Position numbers and translations under genes: made by a program. Of a stretch of DNA of 64,000 nucleotides, positions 48,577 to 57,991 are shown one piece after another; the first letter of the stretch is position 1, and the number at the start of each line of letters is the position of its first letter. The stretch covers positions 1,409,798-1,473,797 of the forward strand of contig NZ_JACSPM010000001.1 of the NCBI RefSeq assembly GCF_014837165.1, in the 5' to 3' direction. This DNA is from Microbacterium gallinarum (GTDB lineage: Bacteria > Actinomycetota > Actinomycetes > Actinomycetales > Microbacteriaceae). Under the pieces are notes generated by a model that had not been told where the DNA came from, did not search any database, and saw only the letters and a list, made by a program, of their open reading frames with translations.

Positions 48577-48905
48577 GCTCGGCCAAGGCGCACGGACGTG
48601 TCGGCGGACACGGCCTCGAGCGCGGGCAACGCGTCGAGATCCTTATCGACGGTCGGCCTTCCGAGGCGTACGAGGGCGAGAGCGTCGCCGCGGCCGTCAT
48701 GGCCGACCGTGACCTCGGCCTGCGCGAGACGGGCGAGGGCGACCCGCGCGGCTACTTCTGCGGAATGGGCGTGTGCTTCGAGTGCGTCATGGTCGTCGAC
48801 GGTGTGCCGCAGACCCGCACCTGCGTCACCTGGGTGCGCGAGGGCATGACCGTCGAGCGCCAGGTCGGCGCGGGCACGGCCGGCGAGGCGGCGCACTCGC
48901 ACTGA
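48573..48905 (+). CDS. Small 2Fe-2S ferredoxin-like subunit (HcnA / opine oxidase gamma type)
   Basis: 110-residue protein with the 2Fe-2S pattern YFCGMGVCFECVMVVDG; Cys63, 68, 71 and 84 have the same spacing (5, 3, 13) as the N-terminal domain of the left-module fusion at 3594. It should be the third part of the flavoenzyme encoded at 44902, serving electron transfer or structural assembly. Its gene overlaps the DHDPS-family gene and ends the rightward operon ahead of a hairpin. Confidence 0.9.
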   Translation: MSSAKAHGRVGGHGLERGQRVEILIDGRPSEAYEGESVAAAVMADRDLGLRETGEGDPRGYFCGMGVCFECVMVVDGVPQTRTCVTWVREGMTVERQVGAGTAGEAAHSH

Positions 48906-48913
48906 CCGGTGTC

Positions 48914-48945
48914 GCGGCCCGCGGCATCCGCGGTGCCACGGCCGC
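48914..48945. terminator. GC-rich hairpin between convergent operons
   Basis: GCGGCC (48914-48919) pairs with GGCCGC (48940-48945), with further partial pairing inside (GCGGC with GCC and repeated CCGCGG). It lies between the ferredoxin stop and the stop of the minus-strand oxidoreductase gene. Termination is inferred. Confidence 0.45.
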
Positions 48946-48950
48946 CGCGA

Positions 48951-50033
48951 TCAGGGGATGGACTCGATGTACTTGGCCCGGTTGTACTGCCAGGGCCAGG
49001 CCAGCTCGCCGCCCAGTGCCGCGGCCGCGCGCAGCGCGAACGTGGGCTCGCGCAGGAACTGCCGGGCGATGTATACGACATCCGCGTCCCCGGCGCCGAG
49101 CACGGCCTCGGCCTGCTCGGGCGTCGTGATCAGACCGGCGACGCCGGCCGGCACGTCGATCGCCGCGCGAACCTCGCGCGCCAGCGGCTGCTGGTACCCC
49201 GGGCCGGCGGGGATCTGCTGGTCGGGGCTGTTTCCCCCCGACGAGACGCTCACGAGGTCCACGCCCTCGATTCCCCTCAGGGTCTCGATCGTGTCGGCGA
49301 CCGTGACCCCGCCCGGCACCCACTCGGTCGCAGAGATCCGCAGCACGAGCGGCATCTCGGCCGGGATGCGCTCGCGCACGGCAGAGATCACCTCGCGAAG
49401 CAGGCGGTCGCGGCCGCGGGCGTCGCCGCCGTACTCGTCGGTGCGGTGGTTCGACGTCGGCGAGAGGAACTGGCCGAGCAGGTACCCGTGCGCGGCGTGG
49501 ATCTCGACCAGGTCGAAGCCGGCCTCGACGGCACGGGTCGCAGCATCCGCATAGTCCGACACGACCTTCGCGATGCCCTCGGCGTCCAGCTCGATCGGCG
49601 TCGTGAACGGGCCGTACGCGATCGGCGACGGGCCGACGGTCGTCCAGCCGCCCTCGTTCTCGGGCACCGAGCCGCGCCCGCGCGTCGGCGGGTACGTCGC
49701 GGCCTTGCGGCCGGCATGCGAGAGCTGGATGCCGATCCGGCTGTCCATCCCGTGCACGAAGTCGACCACGCGGCGCCATGCCTCGATGTGCTCGTGCTTC
49801 CAGATGCCCGCGTCGTCGGGGCTGATCCGCCCCTCGGGCGAGACGGCGGTCGCCTCGGTCATGATGAGCCCCGCACGGCCGATGGCGAATGACCCGAGAT
49901 GCACGAGGTGCCAGTCCGTCGGCATCCCGTCGACCGAGGAGTACATGCACATGGGTGCCACCCACAGCCGGTGCGGGAGGGTGAGCCCGTTGATCGTGAT
50001 GGGCTCGAACAGGCGGGGCTTCAGGCGGGGCAC
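48951..50033 (-). CDS. NADH:flavin oxidoreductase, Old Yellow Enzyme family (YqjM-like)
   Basis: 360-residue FMN barrel. LPHRLWVAPMCMYSSVDGMPTDWHLVHLG contains the cysteine that tunes the flavin in YqjM-type enzymes; QLSHAGRKA carries the substrate-binding histidine region, and IHAAHGYLLGQFLSPTSNHRTDEYGG is the family signature. ADVVYIARQFLREP near the C-terminus contacts the FMN phosphate. Such enzymes reduce activated C=C bonds and may serve as dehydrogenases. The start is GTG with AAGGAA 5 bases upstream. It lies downstream of the IclR and semialdehyde dehydrogenase genes on the same strand. Confidence 0.92.
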   Translation of the reverse strand: MPRLKPRLFEPITINGLTLPHRLWVAPMCMYSSVDGMPTDWHLVHLGSFAIGRAGLIMTEATAVSPEGRISPDDAGIWKHEHIEAWRRVVDFVHGMDSRIGIQLSHAGRKAATYPPTRGRGSVPENEGGWTTVGPSPIAYGPFTTPIELDAEGIAKVVSDYADAATRAVEAGFDLVEIHAAHGYLLGQFLSPTSNHRTDEYGGDARGRDRLLREVISAVRERIPAEMPLVLRISATEWVPGGVTVADTIETLRGIEGVDLVSVSSGGNSPDQQIPAGPGYQQPLAREVRAAIDVPAGVAGLITTPEQAEAVLGAGDADVVYIARQFLREPTFALRAAAALGGELAWPWQYNRAKYIESIP

Positions 50034-50084
50034 TCGGGTTCCTTCGGTCGTGCGGTGGGTCAGTCGTCTAGTAGGAGCGCCGGC

Positions 50085-50888
50085 TCACTCGTAGGTGCGG
50101 CGGCGGCGCAGGAGGGAGAGGTCGGCGCTGATCATCGTCGTCGACTCGAGCAGCTGCGGCAGGTACTCCTCACGGAGCTGTTCGACCGACATGCGTGAGG
50201 TCGACACCGAGATGTTCACCGCGCTGACGTAGCGGCCGTCGGCGCCGACGACCGGCGCCGCGATCGAGCGGGCGCCGAGGTCGACCTCTTGGTTGTTGAG
50301 CGACCAGCCCTGCGCGCGCACCTCGGCGATCTTGTCGCGCAGCTCGTGCTCATCGACGATCGTCGCCGGCGAGAGCTTCTCGCGGGGATAGGTGCGCAGG
50401 TACTCGTCGAGCCGGGCCTCGTCGAACTCCGACAGCAGCACGCGGCCCGTCGAGGTGCAGAACGCCGGAAGGCGCCGGCCGATGCCGAGGCGGATCGGCA
50501 TGATCGTCTCGGCCGCGGCGCGCGCGACGTAGACCACGTCGCCGTCGTCGTACTCGCACGCCGAGACCGACTCGCCGATCCGCGCCGACAGGCGGCGCAG
50601 GTGATCCTGGGTGATGTCGATGCTCGACGACGACGACAGGAAGGCGTAGCCGAGGTCGAGCACGCGAGGCCGCAGGTAGAAGCGGTTCTGGCGGCTTCCC
50701 ACGTAGCCGAGGGTTTCGAGGGTGAGCAGGGCGCGACGAACGGATGCCCGGCTCAGGCCGGTGGCCTTGGACACGTCGGCGAGCGACAGCAGGTCGCGCT
50801 CATTCGAGAACGCCCGGATGACGGCGAGCCCCCGGTCGAGGGACTGGATGAACTCGCCCGACTTGCGGTCGCTCTCGGTGTCGAACAT
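50085..50888 (-). CDS. IclR-family transcriptional regulator (PcaR/PobR-like), copy 2
   Basis: 267-residue regulator with winged helix (FIQSLDRGLAVIRAF, LADVSKATGLSRASVRRALLTLETLGYVG) and effector domain (RRLPAFCTSTGRVLLS). It is a close paralogue of copy 1 at 1809-2606, with long identical stretches such as LGYAFLSSSSS and SACEYDDGD. The two presumably bind related sites and may have divided control of the left and right modules or bind different inducers. The gene lies 41 bases after the stop of the dehydrogenase gene, so it is probably transcribed with it from the operator-D promoter, a feedback arrangement. Confidence 0.94.
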   Translation of the reverse strand: MFDTESDRKSGEFIQSLDRGLAVIRAFSNERDLLSLADVSKATGLSRASVRRALLTLETLGYVGSRQNRFYLRPRVLDLGYAFLSSSSSIDITQDHLRRLSARIGESVSACEYDDGDVVYVARAAAETIMPIRLGIGRRLPAFCTSTGRVLLSEFDEARLDEYLRTYPREKLSPATIVDEHELRDKIAEVRAQGWSLNNQEVDLGARSIAAPVVGADGRYVSAVNISVSTSRMSVEQLREEYLPQLLESTTMISADLSLLRRRRTYE

Positions 50889-50929
50889 GTCGGCGGCCCT
50901 TCGTCAGTCTGCAGACGGCCGGCCGGCCG

Positions 50930-52399
50930 TCACAGGACGCCTTCGATGCAGATGTACTTCAGCTCGGTGTACTCCTCGATGCCGTGCAGCGAACCCTCGC
51001 GGCCGATGCCCGACTGCTTGACCCCGCCGAACGGTGCGCCCTCATACGAGATGAGGCCCGTGTTCACACCGACCACGCCGACCTCGAGAGCTTCGGCGAC
51101 CCGCGTGATTCGGCCGATGTCGCGGCTGAAGAAGTAGCCGGCAAGCCCGAACTCGGTGTCATTGGCGAGCGCGACCGCTTCGTCCTCGGTCGAGAACTTG
51201 AAGACCGGCGCCAAGGGGCCGAACGTCTCCTCCTTGGCGACGACCATGTCGGGCGTCGCGCCGACGAGCAGCGTCGGAGAGAAGAAGGTGCCGCCCAGTT
51301 CGCTGATCCCGCCGCCGTTGAGCACCTGCGCACCCTTGGCCATGGCATCCGCGATGTGCGACTCGACCTTCTCGACCGCGGCCTTCGAGATCAGCGGGCC
51401 CTGCGTGATGCCGGGCTCGCGGCCATCGCCGACGCGCAGCTTCGCCACCTCTTCCGACAGACGGGCGACGAACTGGTCGTGGATGCCTTCCTGTACGTAG
51501 ATGCGGTTGGCGCAGACGCACGTCTGACCGGCGTTGCGGAACTTCGAGTCCATCGCGCCCTTGACCGCGTTCTCGAGGTCGGCGTCGTCGAAGACGATGA
51601 GCGGCGCGTTGCCGCCGAGCTCGAGAGCGAGGCGCTTGATCGTGCCGGCAGACTGCGCCATGAGAGTGCGGCCGACCTCGGTCGAGCCGGTGAAGCTGAT
51701 CGTGCGCACGAGGTCGTGGCTGGTGAGCACGCCGCCGATGACCGAGCCGGAGCCGTTGACGACGCTGAGCACGCCGGCGGGGATGCCGGCCTCTTCGGCC
51801 AGCGCCACGAGGGCGAAGGCCGACAGCGGCGTCTCGCTGGCCGGCTTGATGATCATGGTGCAGCCGGCGGCGAGCGCGGGCGAGGCCTTGCGCAGGATCA
51901 TCGCGGCGGGGAAGTTCCACGGAGTGATGGCTGCGGTCACGCCCACGGCGCTGCGCGTGGTGAGCATGCGGCGGTTGGGGTTGTTGGTGGGGATGACCTC
52001 GCCGTAGAGGCGCTTGGACTCCTCGGCGAACCATTCGATGAACCCGGCGCCGTACAGCACCTCGGCCTTGGCCTCGGCGAGCGGCTTGCCCTGCTCGGCC
52101 GTGAGGATTGCGGCCAGGTCGTCGGCACGCTCGACCACGAGGTCGTACCAGCGGCGCAGCAGCTTCGCGCGCTGCGGAGCCGGCACCTTCGACCAGGTCT
52201 TGAACGCCTCATGGGAGGCGAGCACGGCGGCCTCCACGTCTTCGGCGGTGGCAACGGCCACCTGGGCGATCTCGTCGCCCGTCGCCGGGTCGGTGACCGG
52301 GCGACGTTCGCCCGTTGACCCGTCTCGCCACTGTCCGCCGTAATAGATCTGAGTGCGCAGGAGGTCGCCCTCGAGGAGCTCGTGACGAGTAGTGGTCAT
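50930..52399 (-). CDS. NAD(P)-dependent semialdehyde dehydrogenase (succinate- or 2-oxoglutarate-semialdehyde type)
   Basis: 489-residue aldehyde dehydrogenase. ITPWNFPAAMILRKASPALAAGCTMIIKPASETP is the cofactor segment, LELGGNAPLIVF carries the general-base glutamate and NAGQTCVCANRIYVQ the catalytic cysteine; both are intact. Length and motifs match GabD-type enzymes. Next to DAO flavoenzymes and DHDPS-family proteins it could oxidise 2-oxoglutarate semialdehyde; next to the divergent class III aminotransferase it could oxidise an omega-semialdehyde. The two genes share the operator-D promoter region, so they are probably co-induced. Confidence 0.93.
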   Translation of the reverse strand: MTTTRHELLEGDLLRTQIYYGGQWRDGSTGERRPVTDPATGDEIAQVAVATAEDVEAAVLASHEAFKTWSKVPAPQRAKLLRRWYDLVVERADDLAAILTAEQGKPLAEAKAEVLYGAGFIEWFAEESKRLYGEVIPTNNPNRRMLTTRSAVGVTAAITPWNFPAAMILRKASPALAAGCTMIIKPASETPLSAFALVALAEEAGIPAGVLSVVNGSGSVIGGVLTSHDLVRTISFTGSTEVGRTLMAQSAGTIKRLALELGGNAPLIVFDDADLENAVKGAMDSKFRNAGQTCVCANRIYVQEGIHDQFVARLSEEVAKLRVGDGREPGITQGPLISKAAVEKVESHIADAMAKGAQVLNGGGISELGGTFFSPTLLVGATPDMVVAKEETFGPLAPVFKFSTEDEAVALANDTEFGLAGYFFSRDIGRITRVAEALEVGVVGVNTGLISYEGAPFGGVKQSGIGREGSLHGIEEYTELKYICIEGVL

Positions 52400-52468
52400 A
52401 GGTCGCCCTCAACTTTCTGACGCGGATCCCGAGATCGGGTTTGAACCTACTCCAGCATAGGGGGTAAT

Positions 52469-52502
52469 GTGCGAAGTGCGACCATAAGTGCGTAATGCGA
52501 AC
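52469..52502. promoter_or_regulatory. Paired palindromic operator, site D
   Basis: GTGCGAAGTGCGACC (52469-52483) and GTGCGTAATGCGAAC (52488-52502) are 4 bases apart, between the dehydrogenase and aminotransferase genes. The pair ends 16 bases before the ATG at 52519, exactly as site A does before 3594. The flank (CCAGCATA, then GGGTAATGT) also matches site A, giving a leftward TATGCT -10-like box in both. Confidence 0.72.
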
Positions 52503-52518
52503 GAACGAAGGTGTCTGA

Positions 52519-53889
52519 ATGCACGTCGAGGAGTTGGACCGCAACTACCTGTTCCACCCAATGACCAATCTGGCGGCGCACGCTGAGAACGGCCCCCATA
52601 TGACGATCGTCGAGGGGCACGGCGCCACGGTCACCGACCGAGCGGGCCGCGACTACCTCGACGCGATGGCCGGGCTCTGGTGCGTCAATGTCGGGTACGC
52701 GCACCCCGAGATGGCCGAGGCCCTGCGCGAGCAGGCGCTGAAGCTTCCGTACTTCCACGCCTTCTCTTCGATGGGCACCGATCTTCCCGCCCGCCTGTCC
52801 GAGCGGCTGATCAACATGGCGCCCGTGCCGATGAGCAAGGTCTTCTACGGCAACTCCGGCTCGGACGCGAACGACACCCAGGCCAAGCTGGTCTGGTACT
52901 ACAACAACGTCCTCGGACGCCCCATGAAGAAGAAGATCATCGCGCGCCGTCGCGGGTACCACGGCGTCACCGTTCTTTCGGGCGGCCTGACCGGCCTCAA
53001 GAACCTGCACGACGGCTTCGACCTGCCGCTGCCGATGATCCGCCACATCCGCCCGCCGCACGGCCTGTGGGAGCGCGAGCCGGGCCAGACCGACGACGAG
53101 TTCGCCACGACGCTCGCCATCGAGCTCGACCGCTTCATCGTGAACGAAGGCCCCGAGACCGTCGCCGCGCTGATCGCCGAGCCCGTCATGGCCGCCGGTG
53201 GCGTGATCGTGCCGCCCGACACCTACTTCCCGAAGATCCAGGAGGTGCTCGACAAGTACGACGTGCTCCTCATCGCCGACGAGGTCGTCAACGGCTTCGG
53301 CCGCCTCGGGGTCTCGTTCGGCAGCGTGTCGACGAACATGAAGCCCGACCTCATGACCGTCGCCAAGGGCATCACCTCGGCGTACGTGCCGCTGTCGGCT
53401 GTGCTCGTCAGCGACAAGGTGTGGCAGGTGCTGCTCGACGGCTCGGCCAAGTACGGCAGCTTCGGCCACGGCTACACCTACTCGGCCCACCCGCTGGCCG
53501 CCGCCGCCGCGATGACGAACCTCGACATCATCGAGCGCGACGGACTCGTCGACCGCGTCGCCGAGAACGGCAAGCTGTTGCACGAGCTGCTGCACACCGC
53601 CTTCGCCGATCACCCGAACGTGGGAGAGATCCGCGGGCGGGGTCTCATGGCCGCCGTCGAGTTCGTCGAGTCGCGCGAGCCGCTGCGGCCGTTCGCCCAG
53701 CAGGGCGCCTTCGCCGGAGCCGTGACGCGGGCGGCGCTCGAGAACGGCGTGATCACCCGCGCCCTCCCGGCAGCCGACACGGTGTCGTTCTCGCCTCCGT
53801 TCGTGACGACGCCCGACGAGCTCGAGCGCATGGTCGCGGGTGTGCGCGCAGGTCTGGACCACGCCGTCGGCGAGCTGCGGAGCAAGTAG
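52519..53889 (+). CDS. Class III PLP-dependent aminotransferase (omega-amino acid type)
   Basis: 456-residue fold-type I enzyme. YLDAMAGLWCVNVGYAHPEM at the N-terminus, YGNSGSDANDTQAKLVWYYN for phosphate binding, IADEVVNGFGRLG with the PLP aspartate and MTVAKGI with the internal-aldimine lysine (about residue 283) are all intact. The pattern is that of omega-amino acid:pyruvate or putrescine-type aminotransferases. Paired divergently with a semialdehyde dehydrogenase, the likely job is removing a terminal amino group to give the semialdehyde. With pyruvate as acceptor it would make alanine, which the alanine dehydrogenase at 59000 could recycle. Confidence 0.93.
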   Translation: MHVEELDRNYLFHPMTNLAAHAENGPHMTIVEGHGATVTDRAGRDYLDAMAGLWCVNVGYAHPEMAEALREQALKLPYFHAFSSMGTDLPARLSERLINMAPVPMSKVFYGNSGSDANDTQAKLVWYYNNVLGRPMKKKIIARRRGYHGVTVLSGGLTGLKNLHDGFDLPLPMIRHIRPPHGLWEREPGQTDDEFATTLAIELDRFIVNEGPETVAALIAEPVMAAGGVIVPPDTYFPKIQEVLDKYDVLLIADEVVNGFGRLGVSFGSVSTNMKPDLMTVAKGITSAYVPLSAVLVSDKVWQVLLDGSAKYGSFGHGYTYSAHPLAAAAAMTNLDIIERDGLVDRVAENGKLLHELLHTAFADHPNVGEIRGRGLMAAVEFVESREPLRPFAQQGAFAGAVTRAALENGVITRALPAADTVSFSPPFVTTPDELERMVAGVRAGLDHAVGELRSK

Positions 53890-53896
53890 CGTCGTC

Positions 53897-55012
53897 GTGG
53901 TGCGCGTAGGAGTGCTGTTGAACCCGATCGCGGGCTTCGGCGGCATGCTCGCGCTCCACGGCACCGACGCGCTCGACCCTGCACGCTACGGCGAAGCCGT
54001 GAGCGCGGGTCACGCCGCGCGCCGGCTGGTGCGGGCGCTCGAGAGATTCACCGCGGTGGGAGGGGAAGCCTCGATCGTCGCTGCCCCCGGAGTCCTGGGC
54101 GCCGATGCGCTGGCCGAGGCATCCGTCGCCCACTCGGCGCTCGCCGGACTCGAGCCGGCTTCGCTCACCACACGGGCCGACACGATCGCCGCGGCACGAC
54201 GCCTGGCCGGCGAGAGCGTGGACGCGATCCTCTTCGCGGGCGGCGATGGGACGGCGACCGACCTCGCCGAGGCTCTGGGCGAGACGGTCCCCGTCGTCGG
54301 GGTCCCCTCGGGAGTGAAGATGCACTCCGAGGTCTTCTCGCGCTCGCCCGAAGCGGCCGGTCGACTGCTCGCCGACTTCGCCGCGGGCCGGGCCTCTGTC
54401 TCGACCGCCGAGGTGCTCGACGTGGGCGCTGAGGGCGAGACAGGGGTGGTCGGCGCGCTGCGGGTGCCCCGCTCTCGCGAGGCGCTCCAGGGTGCGAAGA
54501 CCGTTTCGCGGTCGCAGGCCGCAGAGATCGTCGGGCACGCGATCGCCCAGAACCTCGTCCGCGCCGCCGACCAGGCCACGACGTGGATCGTCGGCCCCGG
54601 CACAACAACGGGCGCCGTCGGCGAGGCGCTGGGCTTCACCCCCACGCTCCGCGGCGTCGATGTGCGCCACCCCGATGGAACGGTCGAGCTCGACGTGACC
54701 GAGGAGCGCCTCCACCAGATCGTCTCGGTCGCGCCTGAACCGCTCCTCGCCCTCGGGGTGGTCGGCGGCCAGGGGTTCCTCCTCGGGCGAGGCAACCAGG
54801 AGCTCAGTGCCCGGGTCATCGCGGCGATCGGCGCCGACCGCATCCGCATCCTCGCAACCGAAGACAAGGTCGGGGCGCTGTTCCCGCCCGTGCTGCTGAT
54901 CGATTCCGACCCCGCGGGCGACGGGGCGCAGCATCCGCTCCTCGGTTACCGGCGGGTCCACACCGGTCCGCGCCAGAGCACAGTACTGAAGGTCGTCGAC
55001 GCGGCGGCCTGA
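53897..55012 (+). CDS. ATP-NAD kinase family protein (AcoX/COG3199-like)
   Basis: 371-residue protein with a NAD-kinase-like fold: VGVLLNPIAGFGGMLALHGTD at the start and FAGGDGTATDLAEALGETVPVVGVPSGVKMHSEVFSRSPEAAG, containing the GGDGT motif. IVGPGTTTGAVGEALGF and the later segments fit the AcoX group, found beside acetoin-type catabolic genes and of unproven activity. The start is the GTG at 53897, 7 bases after the aminotransferase stop (GTG 53900 also possible). Its 36-base spacing to gcvPA implies a common operon, perhaps supplying NADP or repairing a nucleotide cofactor. Confidence 0.85.
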   Translation: MVRVGVLLNPIAGFGGMLALHGTDALDPARYGEAVSAGHAARRLVRALERFTAVGGEASIVAAPGVLGADALAEASVAHSALAGLEPASLTTRADTIAAARRLAGESVDAILFAGGDGTATDLAEALGETVPVVGVPSGVKMHSEVFSRSPEAAGRLLADFAAGRASVSTAEVLDVGAEGETGVVGALRVPRSREALQGAKTVSRSQAAEIVGHAIAQNLVRAADQATTWIVGPGTTTGAVGEALGFTPTLRGVDVRHPDGTVELDVTEERLHQIVSVAPEPLLALGVVGGQGFLLGRGNQELSARVIAAIGADRIRILATEDKVGALFPPVLLIDSDPAGDGAQHPLLGYRRVHTGPRQSTVLKVVDAAA

Positions 55013-55048
55013 ACGAATCCAACGAGAGAACGAGCGCAGGAGAAGCAC

Positions 55049-56449
55049 ATGAGTCAGTCGCACCCGTACATGGCGAACTCTGCGGAGGGCAGCAGGCAGG
55101 CGCTGCTCGACGGGATCGGCATCGCGGACGCCGAAGAGCTCTTCGCGCAGATCCCCGCCGATCACCGGGCCGACGACAAGGTGCAGCCGGTTCCAGGCAT
55201 CAAGTCGGAGTTCGAATTGCGCCGCCTCATCGAGGGGCGCCTGCGCGGCGGGGTGTCGACCGACTCGCACATCTCGTTCCTCGGCGGCGGTTACTGGAAG
55301 CACCACATCCCCGCGCTGTGCGACGAGATCACCGCCCGCCCCGAGATCTCCACCTCGGTGTGGGGCACCCCGAGCTCCGACCACGGCCGCAACCAGGCCT
55401 GGTTCGAGTTCGCATCCGAGCTGGGCGCGCTGCTCGATCTCGAGTTCGTCGGACTCCCGGTCTACAGCTGGGGCTGCGCCGCCGGCCACGCGCTGCGGAT
55501 GGCTGCGCGGATGACTCAGCGCTCGGTCGTCGTGCTGCCCGACAACATCGACCGCGAGCGCCGCCTCGTGATCGAGACCTACGCCGGCTACCGCGAGCTC
55601 GGCGGGTCGCTCGAGATCCGCGAGGTCGCCATGGACCCCGAGTCGGGCACGGTCTCGCTCCCCGCGCTCCAAGAAGCTCTCGGCGACGACGTCGCCGCGG
55701 TCTACCTCGAGACCCCCAACTCGTGGGGCGTGATCGAGCACGACGTCGCCCGCATCATCGAAGCCGCGCATGCCGTCGGCGCCGATGCGATCGTCGGGGT
55801 CGACCCGATCTCGCTCGGAGGTCTCGCCTCGCCCGCCGCGTTCGGCGCCGACATCATCGTCGGGTCGATCCAGCCTCTCGGCATCCACCTGAACGCCGGC
55901 GGCGGCGTCGGCGGGTTCATCGCCACGCGCGACGAGGAGCGCTACGCCCGTCAGTTCCCGACGCTGCAGGTGAGCATCGCGCCCACCACCCGCGAAGGCG
56001 AGCGCGCGTTCGGCATGACGCTGTTCGGTCAGAGCTCGTACGGTGCCCGTGAGCTCGGCAACGACTGGACGGGCAACTCGGTGTACCTGTGGGCTGTGCG
56101 CGCCGCGATCTATCTCGCGCTCCTCGGCCCCGCCGGGATGCGCGAACTGTCCGAGACGGTCGCCGCCAACGCGCGGCGCACGGCCGAGCTCATCGCCGCG
56201 GTCCCCGGGGTGTCGGTGCGCTACGGCGACCGCATCTTCAAGGAGTTCATCGTCGACTTCTCGGGCACGGGCCGCACGGTCGCCGAGATCAACGCTGCAC
56301 TGCTGGACCGCGGCATCCTGGGTGGTCACGACCTGACCGGCAGCCACGACGGTCTCGACCAGTGCGCGCTTTACTGCGTCACCGAAGCGATCTCCGAAGA
56401 CGACGTCCGACAACTGATCTCTGCGCTCGAGGAGGTGGTGCCGGCATGA
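55049..56449 (+). CDS. gcvPA: Glycine dehydrogenase (decarboxylating) subunit 1-like
   Basis: 466-residue alpha-type subunit of the split P-protein (aminomethyl-transferring glycine dehydrogenase). Typical segments are SFLGGGYWKHHIPALCDEI, VYSWGCAAGHALRMAARMT, VYLETPNSWGVIEHDV and GADIIVGSIQPLGIHLNAGGGVGGFIA. Several differ from the canonical subunit (for example SIQPLGIHLNAGG where GEGQSLGIPL is usual), so the substrate may not be glycine. No GcvH lipoyl carrier or GcvT is encoded in the window. The stop overlaps gcvPB by ATGA, as expected for a heterotetramer. Confidence 0.88.
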   Translation: MSQSHPYMANSAEGSRQALLDGIGIADAEELFAQIPADHRADDKVQPVPGIKSEFELRRLIEGRLRGGVSTDSHISFLGGGYWKHHIPALCDEITARPEISTSVWGTPSSDHGRNQAWFEFASELGALLDLEFVGLPVYSWGCAAGHALRMAARMTQRSVVVLPDNIDRERRLVIETYAGYRELGGSLEIREVAMDPESGTVSLPALQEALGDDVAAVYLETPNSWGVIEHDVARIIEAAHAVGADAIVGVDPISLGGLASPAAFGADIIVGSIQPLGIHLNAGGGVGGFIATRDEERYARQFPTLQVSIAPTTREGERAFGMTLFGQSSYGARELGNDWTGNSVYLWAVRAAIYLALLGPAGMRELSETVAANARRTAELIAAVPGVSVRYGDRIFKEFIVDFSGTGRTVAEINAALLDRGILGGHDLTGSHDGLDQCALYCVTEAISEDDVRQLISALEEVVPA

Positions 56450-57984
56450 GCACCGTCAGCAGCAGCATCCGCGACTACCACGCCGCATCGTGGGATGAAG
56501 GTGTCATCTACGAGCTCGGAGCACCCGGCCGCCGCGGGGTCGTCCCGCCGCAGTCGTGGGCTCCGCAGTCCGGCGACTCGCTGTTCCCGCAGAGCCTTCG
56601 CCGCGAGCGCGACGCCGACCTGCCCGAACTCGCCGAGTACGAGGTGCGCCGCCACTTCACGCACCTGTCGCAGCAGACGATGGGGATGATGGGCATCAGC
56701 CTCTTCGGCACGTGCACGATGAAGCACAACCCGACCGTGAACGAGCAGATCACCGCTCGCTCCGAGGTCGCGGCGGTGCACCCGCGCCAGGACCCGTCGA
56801 CGTACCAGGGACTCCTCGGCATCGTGCACTCGCTCGAAGACGAGCTGCGAAACCTGTCTGGCATGGATGCGTTCAGCTTCCAGCCCGGAGGAGGGGCGGA
56901 TGCCGCGTACCTCCACGCGGTCGTCACCCGGGCTTATCACGCCTCGCGCGGCGAGCTGGCGCAGCGGACGCACATCGTCACCACCGCTCAGGCGCACCCC
57001 TGCAACCCGGCGACCGCCAAGGCTGCGGGCTTCGAGGTCATCACGCTGCCCATCGAAGAGGACGGCTACCCGTCCGTCGAGGCGCTGAAGGCCGCCATCG
57101 GCCCGAACACGGCCGCGCTGATGCTCAACAACCCCGACGACATGGGCATCTACAACCCGCACATCAAGGAGTTCATCGACGCGGTGCACGAGGTCGGCGG
57201 CCTCGCGTTCTACGACAATGCCAACTTCAACGGCGTGATGACCCGTCTGCGCGCCCGCGACCTCGGCTTCGACGCGTGCATGTACATGCTGCACAAGACC
57301 TTCGGGGTGCCCAAGGGCGGCAACGGCCCGTCGGTGGGCGCCTACGGCTGCTCCGACGAGCTCGCCCCGTTCCTCCCCGGCCCGCGGATCGTGAAGAACG
57401 GCGACGTGTACGACCTGATCGAGCCCGAGCACAGCGTCGGACGGGTGCGCGAGTTCCTCGGGAACGTGCAGCAGCTGGTCAAGGCCTACTCGTGGACGCG
57501 CGCGATGGGAACGGATGGGCTGCGCGAGGCATCCGATCTCTCCCTCCTCGCCAACAACTACATGGAGAAGCACCTGATGGCGCTGAAGGGCGTCACCATG
57601 TCGTTCCCCGGCAAGGCGCTGCCCCGCATGGAGATGACGCGGTACTCGCTCGAGGAGTACACCGCCGAGACCGGCCTGTCGACGGTGGATGTGCAGAACC
57701 GGATGACCGACTTCGGGATCGACGCGTACTGGCTCGCGCACGAGCCGTGGATCGTGCCCGAGCCCTTCACGCCGGAGGCGGGCGAGATGTGGTCGAAGGA
57801 GGACCTCGACGAGTGGATCGCCGTGCTCGCGCACGTCCTCGAGGAAGGCCGCCGCGACCCCGAACTCGTGCGCACCGCTCCGCACAACCAGGTCGTGGCG
57901 CAGATCGACGGGTCGGGTCTCGACAACCCCGACACGTGGGCTGTGACGTGGGCCGCGTACCGACGCAAGCACGGCAACGGATGA
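56446..57984 (+). CDS. gcvPB: Glycine dehydrogenase (decarboxylating) subunit 2-like
   Basis: 512-residue catalytic subunit of the split P-protein. The PLP lysine is in YMLHKTFGVPKGGNGPSVGAYG (Lys284), and TMKHNPTVNEQITAR, FQPGGGADAAYLHAVVTRAYH and MLNNPDDMGIYNPHIKEFIDAVHEVGGLAFYDNANFN are family segments. LGTCTMKHNP resembles the canonical LGSCTMKYNP. It forms the active complex with GcvPA. Without a neighbouring H-protein it may decarboxylate or lyse a different amino acid, or borrow GcvH from elsewhere in the genome. It is followed 7 bases later by a SnoaL-like gene. Confidence 0.88.
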   Translation: MSTVSSSIRDYHAASWDEGVIYELGAPGRRGVVPPQSWAPQSGDSLFPQSLRRERDADLPELAEYEVRRHFTHLSQQTMGMMGISLFGTCTMKHNPTVNEQITARSEVAAVHPRQDPSTYQGLLGIVHSLEDELRNLSGMDAFSFQPGGGADAAYLHAVVTRAYHASRGELAQRTHIVTTAQAHPCNPATAKAAGFEVITLPIEEDGYPSVEALKAAIGPNTAALMLNNPDDMGIYNPHIKEFIDAVHEVGGLAFYDNANFNGVMTRLRARDLGFDACMYMLHKTFGVPKGGNGPSVGAYGCSDELAPFLPGPRIVKNGDVYDLIEPEHSVGRVREFLGNVQQLVKAYSWTRAMGTDGLREASDLSLLANNYMEKHLMALKGVTMSFPGKALPRMEMTRYSLEEYTAETGLSTVDVQNRMTDFGIDAYWLAHEPWIVPEPFTPEAGEMWSKEDLDEWIAVLAHVLEEGRRDPELVRTAPHNQVVAQIDGSGLDNPDTWAVTWAAYRRKHGNG

Positions 57985-57991
57985 CCCGGTC

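Noticed and set aside
53753..56413. Long antisense open frame (886 codons) opposite the AcoX-like and gcvPA genes
   Set aside because: It spans several real genes on the other strand, has low-complexity composition and no recognisable domain.
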